The notes beneath the pieces were generated by a model. The model did no database searches. It was not told the DNA's origin and was given only the letters and a program-made list of their open reading frames with translations. A DNA stretch of 38,137 nucleotides, taken from JANLSO01 sp031362405 (GTDB lineage Bacteria > Actinomycetota > Thermoleophilia > Miltoncostaeales > Miltoncostaeaceae). Where the stretch lies: NCBI GenBank assembly GCA_031362405.1, contig JANLSO010000011.1:1-38137 (forward strand), written 5' to 3'. Positions 7,499 to 15,461 of the stretch are shown in pieces. The stretch's first letter is position 1, and every line of letters begins with the position of its first letter. The position numbers and the translations under genes are program-made.

Positions 7499-8884
7499 AT
7501 GCCACGCCCGCGTCACCTGGTCGCTCTTGCGTCGATCGCACTGCTCAGTGCTGCCGTGACGGTGGCCGCCGGCGCGATCAACACCGGCACCACGGACCAG
7601 GCGACCAACGATGGAACGGCCGCGAACGCGACCTTCCCGTTTCCGGGCGGCCTCTGGGGTGACCTTTCGGGCGGTGTCGCCGCACGGCCCTTCATTCGCT
7701 CGCTCTCGGTCATCAACGACGGCGTGGCAACGCCGGTGATCGTCAACGGCACGGCGTCGGCGCCCGCCACGCAAGGCGGCGACGTCACCGCCGTTGTCGC
7801 GCCCTTCAACCTCTGCCGCCCCGGCCAGGCTCCGGCCCAAGGGCGGTGCTACGCCAGCCCGAACCGAGTCGGGATCACGCTCGGCTATGCCGGGAACGGG
7901 AGCGTGGATACCGACTTTGCCTCCCCTGACGTGACCCCACGTCAACACGTCGACGCCAACACCATCTTCGACGTGACGATTGGGCTGAATACCCTGGGAA
8001 GAACCCTGCGCTGGACATGGCTGAACGGCGGCCTGGAGTACTGGGCGGCCTCCAGCCTCGGGGCAGGCGACGCGGAGATCCACATCCGGTTGCGTCCGGT
8101 CGCGACGCCCGCCATCGACTGGAGCACCGTCCCGGCCAACGGATGCACCGCAACGCCGATCCGAGACTGCGATATCCCACAGTCTCACGGGGAGACCCTC
8201 TCGGCCAACCTCGTGCTCAGCCTTGACGACTCGCTCGATCCCTCCCTCACGGGCGCCGTCTTCGCCACTCAGGGTGCGATTTCCGGCTTTCTGGTGCCCT
8301 CGGGTACGCCGACGGCTCCGGTTCTCGATCTTCAGGTTGCGTCGGCTCACCTCACCGCCGCAGGTGCGCCGCAGACAGGCGCCCTTACGGCGCTGATTCC
8401 CGCCCAGGCATTGCTCAATCTCTACGGCGTCCAACCTTCTGACGCTTCGCGCTTTTTCACCGCGACCCGCACGGGTGACGCCGGCACCCACAGCGCCCCG
8501 ACCTACACCCGCGCGACGACTGCGGCCGACGGCACCGACGGCCTGCTGGTCTCGGTCTCGGGCATCACCTTCAGCGCGCCGACCTTTGCCGTGGCCCGCA
8601 AGGCCACGGCGCCACGGACTTCCGCTCGACGCCGCGGGGCCACAACCACGATCACCGCGACGGCGGTGAAGGCGTGCCTCGCGCAGGGGTGTACGGCGGT
8701 GATCCTGCGCATCGGCAGCCGCGTTGGCGGCACGGCAACTCGCGTCGGCTCCGGGCGTACCTCGGCGTCGGGTGCGCTCACGATGACGGTTCCCGGTTCC
8801 ACGCTTCCCGCCCGCAGTCGCTACACGCTGGTGCTGCGCAAAGGAGGAACTCTGGTCACCACCGGAGTCGGCGCCGCGTCGTAG
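7499..8884 (+). CDS. secreted protein of unknown function
   Basis: This is a 461-residue protein with a signal peptide at about residues 1-25 (basic MPRPRHL, hydrophobic VALASIALLSAAVTVAAGA). The mature part is rich in Ala, Thr, Gly and Val. It has an N-terminal beta-rich region containing two Cys-bearing loops (FNLCRPGQ near residue 103, and CTATPIRDCDIPQ), a WTWLNGGLEYW aromatic patch near residue 175, and a C-terminal Ig/cell-surface-like beta domain with a CLAQGC pair. I recognise no enzymatic motif. I chose the ATG at 7499 because it directly precedes the signal peptide; an in-frame upstream ATG at 7457 would add an untypical polar extension. It appears to be a single-gene unit, flanked by hairpins at 7415 and 8941. 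Confidence 0.7.
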   Translation: MPRPRHLVALASIALLSAAVTVAAGAINTGTTDQATNDGTAANATFPFPGGLWGDLSGGVAARPFIRSLSVINDGVATPVIVNGTASAPATQGGDVTAVVAPFNLCRPGQAPAQGRCYASPNRVGITLGYAGNGSVDTDFASPDVTPRQHVDANTIFDVTIGLNTLGRTLRWTWLNGGLEYWAASSLGAGDAEIHIRLRPVATPAIDWSTVPANGCTATPIRDCDIPQSHGETLSANLVLSLDDSLDPSLTGAVFATQGAISGFLVPSGTPTAPVLDLQVASAHLTAAGAPQTGALTALIPAQALLNLYGVQPSDASRFFTATRTGDAGTHSAPTYTRATTAADGTDGLLVSVSGITFSAPTFAVARKATAPRTSARRRGATTTITATAVKACLAQGCTAVILRIGSRVGGTATRVGSGRTSASGALTMTVPGSTLPARSRYTLVLRKGGTLVTTGVGAAS

Positions 8885-8918
8885 GCACGCGCCGCATGGG
8901 CATCGGGATCATCGTCGG

Positions 8919-9269
8919 TTAGAGCGGTCGCTTTTCGGCGCTGCGGACCGCGCGAACGGCGGTCCGCAGCCCTGCCGCTCCGATCGTCACCACAGGATTT
9001 CCGAGCGAAGACGCCCGAATCGGCCCGAAGCTCAGTGACCGGGGTCGCCGGCCACGGCGTAACAGTCGCGGACCGCTCGCCAGCGGAACGACGCGCAGTG
9101 AACGCCGCCCCGAACCCAGCCAGATCAGCAGCCGTGTGGGACGTACCTCGACGCCCCCGAGGAGCCGCACTTCGACCGACACCCGCCGCTCAACGCCGGA
9201 AACGCGCGGTGGACGCGCCCCGGTGGCTCGTGAGCGCAGGATCGGCAGCCCGCGCCGCGGCTCGGACAC
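8919..9269 (-). CDS. doubtful small Arg-rich protein
   Basis: This minus-strand frame of 116 codons opens with GTG and ends in TAA. The product is Arg/Val/Leu-rich with alternating hydrophobic residues (e.g. RVSVEVRLLGGVEVRP). Third-position G+C is lower than in neighbouring genes, an apparent terminator hairpin lies inside its 3' part, and no ribosome binding site sits at a usual distance. It could be a real small protein or chance. I do not recognise a family. Confidence 0.2.
   Translation of the reverse strand: MSEPRRGLPILRSRATGARPPRVSGVERRVSVEVRLLGGVEVRPTRLLIWLGSGRRSLRVVPLASGPRLLRRGRRPRSLSFGPIRASSLGNPVVTIGAAGLRTAVRAVRSAEKRPL
8941..8969. terminator. hairpin terminator after secreted protein gene
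   Basis: Inverted repeat 8941-8951 with 8959-8969, 11 bp and perfect, with a 7-nt loop, 56 bp after the stop at 8884. There is no T-tract. The region 8885-9330 (446 bp) otherwise holds only a doubtful minus-strand frame (8919-9269) and the promoter of the next gene. Confidence 0.45.
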
Positions 9270-9315
9270 GACCTCGATCTCGGCCTCGTCGATCGTGGCC
9301 GTGCCGCCCTCCTGG

Positions 9316-9321
9316 TACGCT
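9316..9321 (+). promoter_or_regulatory. -10 element TACGCT, probable leaderless promoter
   Basis: TACGCT lies 6 nt before GTG 9328 and 9 nt before ATG 9331, the two candidate starts of the carboxypeptidase. There is no Shine-Dalgarno sequence between them. The spacing matches a transcript starting at the start codon. Confidence 0.35.
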
Positions 9322-9330
9322 CGCCGGGTG

Positions 9331-10452
9331 ATGCGGCTCCGGTGGCTCGTCGTTTTCGTGACGGCCCTGCTCGCAACGGCCATCCCCGTGCACGCCGCGG
9401 CCCCGGCGCCCCAGGCCGCCGCATACATCCTCGTCAACCCGGCGACGGGTGAGACGCTGGCCCGCCGCGCGCCGGATCTTCCGCTGCCGATGGCATCCAC
9501 GACCAAGATCATGACGGGCCTGGTGGCTGTCACGCGCAGCCGCCCCGACGAACGGGTCACGATTCCTGCCGCCGCAACCACGATCGGGGAGTCGACGGCT
9601 GACTTGGTTCCGGGCGAAGAGCTCGCCATGAAGGATCTCCTGGTCGCCCTGCTGGTGGGCAGCGGCAACGATGCGGCATACGCCATCGCCGAGCACGTCG
9701 GCGGCTCGCAGGACGGCTTCATTGAGCTGATGAACAACGAAGCCGATCGCGTGGGTTTGACGAACACGCACTTCGCGAATCCGCACGGCCTCGACGCCCC
9801 CGGGCACTACTCGAGTGTCCGCGACCTTGTGACGATGGGCGAACGTCTGATGGCGGTGCCGACGCTGCGCCCGATCGTCGGACGACGCCGGGCGAGCATC
9901 CCCGGCCCGAACGGCGTGGGCACCCGTGCGCTCGAGAGCAAGAATGACCTGCTCGACATCGACCCCGACGCTGACGGCATCAAGACCGGCAACACCGAAG
10001 GGGCCGGATATGCCCTCGTTGCTCATGCACGGCGCCCGAGACTCGGCGTCGAGCTCTACGCGGCGATTATCGGGTCGCCGTCGCAGGCCCAGCGCGCGAT
10101 CGACGCTCAGCGGCTGCTCGACTGGGGCTTCGCGCAGTACGCTCGTCCGGTGCTCGTGCCCGCCGCCCAGGTGTTGGCCCGCGCCGCGGTGCGCGACCGG
10201 CCCGGGGTGTGGCTCGACCTACGCACCGCCGGCGCCTTGCGCGAGCCGATGCGCCTCGGGCGCCCGCTGACGGCGAGCGTCGAGGCGCCCCCTGAGGTCA
10301 TTGCGCCGATCGCGGCCGGTGCCGTTATCGGGCGGGTCGTAGTTCGTCAGCGAGGAAAGGTGATCGGAACACAGCCCCTCGTCGCCGCCCGTTCGGTCGA
10401 GGCGCCGAGCACATTCGAGCGGATCCGTGCCGGGGTCGGGTCATTGCTGTGA
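9331..10452 (+). CDS. D-alanyl-D-alanine carboxypeptidase (PBP5/S11 family)
   Basis: This 373-residue exported serine peptidase removes the terminal D-Ala of peptidoglycan stem peptides and so limits cross-linking. The signal peptide covers about residues 1-23 (LRWLVVFVTALLATAIPVHAAA). All three active-site motifs of the S11 family are present: Ser56-Thr-Thr-Lys59 (SxxK), Ser111-Gly-Asn113 (SxN) and Lys218-Thr-Gly220 (KTG). The C-terminal domain is shorter than in E. coli DacA, and there is no obvious membrane anchor, although the segment PPEVIAPIAAGAVIGRVVV resembles the beta-sandwich cap. An in-frame GTG at 9328 is an alternative leaderless start. It overlaps the next gene by 4 bp (GTGA). 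Confidence 0.9.
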   Translation: MRLRWLVVFVTALLATAIPVHAAAPAPQAAAYILVNPATGETLARRAPDLPLPMASTTKIMTGLVAVTRSRPDERVTIPAAATTIGESTADLVPGEELAMKDLLVALLVGSGNDAAYAIAEHVGGSQDGFIELMNNEADRVGLTNTHFANPHGLDAPGHYSSVRDLVTMGERLMAVPTLRPIVGRRRASIPGPNGVGTRALESKNDLLDIDPDADGIKTGNTEGAGYALVAHARRPRLGVELYAAIIGSPSQAQRAIDAQRLLDWGFAQYARPVLVPAAQVLARAAVRDRPGVWLDLRTAGALREPMRLGRPLTASVEAPPEVIAPIAAGAVIGRVVVRQRGKVIGTQPLVAARSVEAPSTFERIRAGVGSLL

Positions 10453-11408
10453 TTGTCACCGTCACCCTCAACGCCGCGCTCGACCGAACGCTTACCGTCG
10501 CGAACTTCCAGTCGGGCGGGCGCAACCGGTGCTCCGACGCGCTCTCACTTCCGGGTGGCAAGGGCGTCAACGTCGCCCGCGCCCTGATGCGCCTCGGGGA
10601 GCCGGTCATCGCGACCGGCCTTGCCGGTGGCCGGACGGGTACGACGATCATCGAGCAACTCACCGACGAGGGCATCCTCAACGACTTCGTGCGCATCAAA
10701 GACGAGTCGCGCACCTCGACCGCGGTGATCGACCCGAACGGCGGCCAGCAGACCGAGATCAACGAGTTGGGGCCCGAGGTTTCCCAAGCCGAGGTGGGGA
10801 TTCTCCTCGACAAGATTCGCTACCTGTCGCGGGGAGCCGACTTCTTCGTGTTCGCCGGTTCACTGCCGATGGGCGTCGAGGCCGACTTCTACGCCGACGT
10901 CGTGCGTGAGTTGCGCGGCCGCGGCATTCTTGCGGCGCTCGACACCTCCGGGCCTCCGCTGAAGGCGGCTCTCGGGGCCGACCCGAGCATCGTCAGCCCG
11001 AATACCCGTGAGGCGGAGGAGATCGTCGGTCACGAGTTCGCCGACGACGAGGATCTCGCGATGGCCGCGCAGACACTGGTCGAGATGGGCGCCGAGACGG
11101 CCCTGGTGCACGACGCCGACGGGTGCGTCGCGCGGCTGATTCCGCCCGAAGAGCGCACGGCGATCACCTACCACGCGCACCTTTCCGCCCGCGACGCGGT
11201 GAGCACGGTCGGCTCGGGAGACGCGTTGCTCGCTGGCTACATCGCGGGTTTGACCCGCGGCGATGATCCGGTCGCGCGCCTCGCGCTGGCGGTCGCCTGC
11301 GGTGCCGCCAACGCTCTTCAACTCGGCGCGGGCGTCTTCGACCTCGACGATGTCGCGGCGCTGCGGCGCCAGGTACGCGTCACCGAAGTGCCCCCCAGTG
11401 ACAGCTGA
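10449..11408 (+). CDS. 1-phosphofructokinase / hexose-phosphate kinase, PfkB family
   Basis: This 319-residue PfkB-family cytosolic kinase resembles FruK, LacC and PfkB. Visible signatures are the N-terminal TVTLNAALDRTL, the substrate-binding LPGGKGVNVARAL (residues 34-46), VFAGSLPMG, SPNTREAEEIVG, and the C-terminal anion-hole/catalytic motif TVGSGDALLAGY with Asp258 as the general base. These fit phosphorylation of fructose-1-phosphate or another sugar phosphate with ATP; the exact substrate cannot be fixed from sequence. No PTS transporter or fruR lies nearby; instead the GTG start overlaps the carboxypeptidase stop. A terminator hairpin follows at 11481. Confidence 0.85.
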   Translation: MIVTVTLNAALDRTLTVANFQSGGRNRCSDALSLPGGKGVNVARALMRLGEPVIATGLAGGRTGTTIIEQLTDEGILNDFVRIKDESRTSTAVIDPNGGQQTEINELGPEVSQAEVGILLDKIRYLSRGADFFVFAGSLPMGVEADFYADVVRELRGRGILAALDTSGPPLKAALGADPSIVSPNTREAEEIVGHEFADDEDLAMAAQTLVEMGAETALVHDADGCVARLIPPEERTAITYHAHLSARDAVSTVGSGDALLAGYIAGLTRGDDPVARLALAVACGAANALQLGAGVFDLDDVAALRRQVRVTEVPPSDS

Positions 11409-11435
11409 CTCACGGCAGCCGTCGCAGCGGTTCGC

Positions 11436-11441
11436 TAGCCT
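11436..11441 (+). promoter_or_regulatory. possible -10 element TAGCCT ahead of a hairpin
   Basis: TAGCCT lies 30 bp after the kinase stop and 10 nt before a GTG at 11452. With the hairpin at 11481-11515 it could define a transcript of about 70 nt. The evidence is positional only. Confidence 0.2.
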
Positions 11442-11480
11442 CCGCCACCCCGTGCTCATCAAACGTTCTCCATTTTCCGC

Positions 11481-11515
11481 AAAGCCCAGGTACGCCGTCC
11501 GGCGACCTGGGCTTT
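11481..11515 (+). terminator. intrinsic terminator AAAGCCCAGG...CCTGGGCTTT
   Basis: This hairpin has an outer 11-bp stem (11481-11491 with 11505-11515) and an inner CGCCG/CGGCG stem, with one bulged A. The 3' arm ends in TTT and the left arm starts with AAA, as in bidirectional intrinsic terminators. It lies 73 bp after the kinase stop and 81 bp before guaB3. Confidence 0.75.
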
Positions 11516-11595
11516 GTCGTTCGAAGGCGGCGACGCGGGGCACGGCGGGGGCATAGGCGCAGGACTCGAGGGGACGAGAAAGGCGGATCCGCATC

Positions 11596-12753
11596 GTGGA
11601 GATCGAGATCGGGCGGGGAAAAAAGGGACGTCGGGCGTACGGGCTCGACGAGATCGCGATCGTGCCGAGCCGGCGCACGCGTGATCCGGAAGACGTCGAT
11701 CTGACGTGGACGATTGGTGGGCACACCTTTGAGCTGCCGCTGCTGGCGTCGGCGATGGACGGCGTCGTCGATACCCGCACCGCGGGGATCATCGGCAAGC
11801 TCGGCGGGCTCGGTGTGATCAACCTCGAGGGCATCCAGGTGCGCTACCCCGAGGCCGACGCCGAGCTCGCGCGGATCGCCGGCTACCCACCGGCCGAGGC
11901 TACCCGCGGCCTGCAGCAAATCTATGAGGAACCCATCAAGCCGGAGCTCATCGCCGAGCGGATCCGTGAGATCAAGGCCCAGGGGATGGTCGCCGCCGGT
12001 TCGTTCACTCCCCAGCGCGTCGAGCGGTACATCGACGTCGCGATGGAAGCCGGCCTCGACATCCTGGTGATCCAGGGCACGGTCGTCAGCGCTGAGCACG
12101 TCTCATCGGTCGTTGAACCGCTGAACCTGAAGCGCTTCATCTCGGAGCTGCCGCTACCGGTGATCGTCGGCGGATGCGCCTCGTATCAAACGGCCCTGCA
12201 TCTGATGCGCAGCGGCGCGGTCGGCGTTTTGGTCGGCGTCGGTCCCGGGGCGGCCTGCACGACCCGTCAGGTGATCGGTGTCGGCGTGCCGCAGGCGACG
12301 GCGATCGCCGACGCGGCCGGAGCCCGGATGCAGCATCTGCTGGAAACCGGCCAGTACGTCAGCGTCATCGCCGACGGCGGCATGAGCTTTGGCGGTGAGC
12401 TGGCCAAGGCCGTCGCCTGCGGAGCGGATGCCTGCATGATCGGCTCACCGCTGGCGCGCTCCAGCGAGGCCCCGGGCCGCGGCTACCACTGGGGCATGGC
12501 GACCTTCCACCCGTCGCTGCCGCGCGGAACCCGTGTCCAAACACGCACGATCGGCACGATCGAGGAGATCCTGCTCGGGCCGGCGCACGAGAACGATGGC
12601 TCCCTGAACTTGATGGGTGGCCTTCGTACCGCGATGGCGACCTGCGGGTACGAATCGGTCCAGAGTTTCCAGAAGTGCGAGGTGATGGTCGCCCCGACCA
12701 TGAAGAGCGAGGGTAAGCGCCTGCAGCAGGCCCAAGCCGTGGGGATGGGATGA
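11596..12753 (+). CDS. guaB3: GuaB3-type IMP dehydrogenase-related protein
   Basis: This is a 385-residue (beta/alpha)8-barrel protein of the IMPDH/GMP reductase superfamily. It has no CBS (Bateman) insert, which with the ARRAYGLDEIAIVPSRRTRDP-like N-terminus is typical of actinobacterial and cyanobacterial GuaB3. Visible motifs are PLLASAMDGVVD (residues 48-59), the loop GVGPGAACTTRQ with the catalytic-type Cys221, and IADGGMSFGGELAKAVACGADACMIGSPLA, the monophosphate-binding region. The family acts on IMP, GMP or XMP with NAD(P), but which reaction GuaB3 performs is not settled by sequence. It overlaps guaA by 4 bp (ATGA). No canonical CBS-containing guaB is in this window. Confidence 0.88.
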   Translation: MEIEIGRGKKGRRAYGLDEIAIVPSRRTRDPEDVDLTWTIGGHTFELPLLASAMDGVVDTRTAGIIGKLGGLGVINLEGIQVRYPEADAELARIAGYPPAEATRGLQQIYEEPIKPELIAERIREIKAQGMVAAGSFTPQRVERYIDVAMEAGLDILVIQGTVVSAEHVSSVVEPLNLKRFISELPLPVIVGGCASYQTALHLMRSGAVGVLVGVGPGAACTTRQVIGVGVPQATAIADAAGARMQHLLETGQYVSVIADGGMSFGGELAKAVACGADACMIGSPLARSSEAPGRGYHWGMATFHPSLPRGTRVQTRTIGTIEEILLGPAHENDGSLNLMGGLRTAMATCGYESVQSFQKCEVMVAPTMKSEGKRLQQAQAVGMG

Positions 12754-14318
12754 CGGTCGCGCCGGCACTCGACCCGGAGCTGGCGCGTGCGGCACCGGGT
12801 GGTGTGCTGGTCGTCGACTTCGGAGCCCAGTACAGCCAGCTCATCGCTCGCCGCATTCGCGAATGTCGGGTCTTCTCGGCGGTCGTGCCGCACGACGTCT
12901 CCCCGGAGGCGATCGCGACGTTTGCTCCGCGCGGGCTCGTTCTCTCCGGCGGGCCCGACTCGGTCTACCAGCCGGGCGCGCCGGCGCTGAACCCGGCGCT
13001 GCTCGAGCTGGGCATTCCGGTGCTCGGCATCTGTTACGGCATGCAGAGCATGGCCCAGGCGCTCGGCGGCGAGGTCGCTCAGACCGTTAGCGCGGAGTTC
13101 GGCAAAACCGACATCGAGGTCATCTCGCGCGAGGGTTTGTTCGGTGATCTCCCCGCTGAGGTGTGCTGGATGAGCCACCGCGACTCGGTGGTGCGGGCTC
13201 CGGATGGCTTCGCCGTGACCGCCACGACCGCCGGAAGCCCGGTGGCGGCGATGGAGAACCACGAGCGGGGGATGTACGGGGTGCAGTTTCATCCCGAGGT
13301 CGTCCATACGCCGTTCGGAACCGATCTGCTGAAGGCGTTTCTGTTTGACGCATGCGAATGCGCGCCGTTGTGGACCCCCGTCCAGGTCATCGAAGATCAG
13401 GTCGCCCGCATCCGTGACCAGGTCGGCGACAACCGCGTGATCTGCGGCCTGTCGGGGGGCGTCGACTCGGCCGTCGCGGCCCTGCTCGTTCACCGCGCCG
13501 TCGGCGATCAACTGACCTGCATCTTCGTCGACCACGGGATGCTGCGCCACAACGAGGGCGAACAGGTCGAGGCCTCGTTTCGCGACCACTTCGGCGTTCC
13601 GCTCGTGCACGTGCAGGCGGAGGAGCACTTCCTCGGTCATCTCGACGGTGTCACCGACCCTGAGCAGAAGCGCAAGATCATCGGTCGCGAGTTCATCCGC
13701 ATCTTCGAACGCGAAGCCGAGAAGCTCGGCGGAGCCGGGTTTCTGGTGCAAGGAACGCTCTACTCCGACGTGATCGAGTCGGGTACGCGCGACGCCGCCA
13801 AGATCAAGAGCCACCACAACGTCGGTGGTCTGCCCGACGACATGACCGTTTCGCTCGTCGAGCCGCTGCGGCAGCTCTTCAAAGACGAGGTGCGGGTCGT
13901 GGGAGAAGAGCTCGGGCTTCCCGAGCGGATGGTGTGGCGCCAACCCTTCCCGGGGCCGGGGCTCGCAATCCGGATCATCGGCGAGGTGACGCGCGAGCGT
14001 CTCGACATCCTGCGCAGCGCCGACTTCGTCCTGCAGGAAGAGATCCGTCGCGCGGGCCTCTATCGGGATCTGTGGCAGAGCTTCGCCGTGCTGCCTGCCA
14101 TCAAAAGCGTTGGCGTGCAGGGCGACGAGCGTACCTACGCCTACCCGATCGTGATTCGCGCCGTCACCAGCGACGACGCGATGACCGCCGACTGGGCGCG
14201 ACTCCCGCACGACCTTCTGGAGCGGATCAGCAATCGCATCATCAACGAGGTTGCCGGCGTCAACCGAGTCGTGCTCGACCTCACCTCAAAGCCACCCGGA
14301 ACGATTGAGTGGGAGTAG
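12750..14318 (+). CDS. guaA: GMP synthase (glutamine-hydrolysing)
   Basis: This 522-residue enzyme converts XMP, ATP and glutamine to GMP. The N-terminal class I amidotransferase domain (about residues 18-205) has the nucleophile Cys95 in GICYGMQ and the His181/Glu183 pair in FHPE. The ATP pyrophosphatase domain has the P-loop LSGGVDS (residues 234-240), with HGMLRHNE and GTLYSDVIESG downstream. The C-terminal dimerisation domain ends with the conserved PPGTIEWE. Length is normal for the family. The start overlaps guaB3, so the two are probably cotranscribed. A short GC palindrome (14329-14340) follows the stop. Confidence 0.97.
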   Translation: MTVAPALDPELARAAPGGVLVVDFGAQYSQLIARRIRECRVFSAVVPHDVSPEAIATFAPRGLVLSGGPDSVYQPGAPALNPALLELGIPVLGICYGMQSMAQALGGEVAQTVSAEFGKTDIEVISREGLFGDLPAEVCWMSHRDSVVRAPDGFAVTATTAGSPVAAMENHERGMYGVQFHPEVVHTPFGTDLLKAFLFDACECAPLWTPVQVIEDQVARIRDQVGDNRVICGLSGGVDSAVAALLVHRAVGDQLTCIFVDHGMLRHNEGEQVEASFRDHFGVPLVHVQAEEHFLGHLDGVTDPEQKRKIIGREFIRIFEREAEKLGGAGFLVQGTLYSDVIESGTRDAAKIKSHHNVGGLPDDMTVSLVEPLRQLFKDEVRVVGEELGLPERMVWRQPFPGPGLAIRIIGEVTRERLDILRSADFVLQEEIRRAGLYRDLWQSFAVLPAIKSVGVQGDERTYAYPIVIRAVTSDDAMTADWARLPHDLLERISNRIINEVAGVNRVVLDLTSKPPGTIEWE

Positions 14319-14382
14319 CTCGGCGCGGCCGCGGCCGCGGCACCATCCTCCCTGCGGGCATCGGAGCCGCGGCCCGCCAGAT

Positions 14383-14784
14383 CTACCGGGCTCGGCCCAA
14401 CTCGCGCGTGCCCGGGTAGGGAAGCTCGAAGCGATGTCCCCGCGTTCGAGGTGTGCGGTTCTGGGCACGGGCGGCGACGACCTCCCCGGCCTTTTTGTCG
14501 ATGACGAAGCTTCCCGACTCGGGTCCGACAAGGAACCGCGCCAAGGCCTCGAGCTGCTCGGTGGAAAGGTCGCGAGCAACCACCTCCAATGGTGCGAGAA
14601 CCGGTTCTGCGCCGGCGATGGTCGGGGCTACGCGGCGCCGAGTCGACAGCACACGGCTCGGTGCGGGCAGCTTGCGGCTCTGCGTGTGGTGCCAGCAGTA
14701 CGGGCTGCCGCGAAACGTTGTCTGTTGACAGCGTTTGCCGTGCGCCGCCACGGCGATACAACGATTGACCGAACTCCCCGCCAC
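14383..14784 (-). CDS. small Cys/His-rich (DUF5763-like) protein
   Basis: This is a 133-residue protein on the minus strand, transcribed away from rplM. The N-terminus carries a probable zinc-binding motif, RCIAVAAHGKRCQQ, then SPYCWHH (spacing C-x10-C-x10-C-x2-H), similar to short DUF5763-type domains that read RCxxxTxxGxxCxxxxxxGxxYCxxH. The middle holds a helix, LSTEQLEALARFLVGPES, and the C-terminus is basic. I chose GTG 14784 because a GGGAGGG ribosome binding site lies about 8 nt upstream; an in-frame ATG at 14895 would add a poor N-terminus. Function unknown; nucleic-acid or zinc binding is inference. Confidence 0.55.
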   Translation of the reverse strand: MAGSSVNRCIAVAAHGKRCQQTTFRGSPYCWHHTQSRKLPAPSRVLSTRRRVAPTIAGAEPVLAPLEVVARDLSTEQLEALARFLVGPESGSFVIDKKAGEVVAARAQNRTPRTRGHRFELPYPGTRELGRAR

Positions 14785-14912
14785 CTCGACACGCCCTCCC
14801 TGCGGCCACTCAACATCCTCTTGACGCCGCACCCCACGCCGAAAACTCCCCCCACTATTAACACGGTTTGTCACAAAGTCCAGAGGGACGCGCATGCGTC
14901 GACGTAAAGCAC

Positions 14913-14942
14913 TTGACGCGCCGGGCGCCGCTTCCCTAGATT
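14913..14942 (+). promoter_or_regulatory. sigma70-type promoter for rplM-rpsI operon
   Basis: The -35-like TTGACG at 14913-14918 and -10-like TAGATT at 14937-14942 are separated by 18 bp. The start codon of rplM is about 66 bp downstream, leaving a short leader. Upstream, at 14867-14877, is the palindrome TTTGTCACAAA, which could be an operator site; this is speculative. The intergenic stretch 14785-15008 otherwise shows no gene. Confidence 0.6.
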
Positions 14943-15008
14943 CCCTGGTCGGCCGCAACGCCTGGCGCATTGCCGTGCCTTTTCCCACGACCGAAAGATC
15001 GACACGCC

Positions 15009-15461
15009 GTGAAGACCATCAGCGCGAAGCCCGGAACCGTCGAACGCCGGTGGTGGTACGTCGACGCCGAAGGTCAGAACCTGGGCCGGCTCGCGGCGAT
15101 CCTCGCCGAGACCCTCAGCGGGAAGCGGTCCCCCTGGTTCACGCGCCACTGCGACACCGGCGACTTCGTGGTCGTGGTCAACGCCGAGAAGATCGCGGTG
15201 ACCGGCAAGAAGCTGCGCGACAAGCGCTACTGGCGCCACTCCGGCTACCCGGGCGGCATCAAGAGCCGATCGCTGGCCGAGCAGCTCGAGCGGCGTCCCG
15301 AAGAGGTGCTGCGCATGGCTGTCCGCGGCATGCTTCCGAAGAACCGTCTCGGTCGGCAGCAGTTGCTGAAGATGAAGATCTACGCGGGTCCCGAGCACCC
15401 CCACGAATCGCAGGCCCCCGAGCCGCTGCGTCTTACCCGGATTGCGGAGGTGCCTTCATGA
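15009..15461 (+). CDS. rplM: 50S ribosomal protein L13
   Basis: This 150-residue ribosomal protein helps initiate large-subunit assembly by binding 23S rRNA. It shows the family signatures RRWWYVDAEGQNLGRLAAILAETLSGK, then GDFVVVVNAEKIAVTGKK and YWRHSGYPGG, and the C-terminal AVRGMLPKNRLGR motif. I chose GTG at 15009 because the preceding in-frame residues lack homology and L13 usually begins with a KT-type N-terminus. It overlaps rpsI by 4 bp (ATGA), the conserved L13-S9 pairing. Confidence 0.97.
   Translation: MKTISAKPGTVERRWWYVDAEGQNLGRLAAILAETLSGKRSPWFTRHCDTGDFVVVVNAEKIAVTGKKLRDKRYWRHSGYPGGIKSRSLAEQLERRPEEVLRMAVRGMLPKNRLGRQQLLKMKIYAGPEHPHESQAPEPLRLTRIAEVPS

Noticed and set aside
9136..9330. 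N-terminal extension of the carboxypeptidase frame to 9136
   Set aside because: The extension is Arg/Ser/Thr-rich and would bury the signal peptide; the promoter-like hexamer at 9316 and the ATG at 9331 give the sensible start.
12483..14210. 575-codon minus-strand open frame opposite guaA
   Set aside because: It is the antisense of guaA in a high-G+C genome; the product is His/Asp/Arg-rich with no motif, while guaA has all its catalytic residues.
14329..14340. GC palindrome after guaA as a terminator
   Set aside because: The short CCGCGG repeats are self-complementary, but no distinct stem-loop or T-tract is resolved; evidence too weak for a separate feature.
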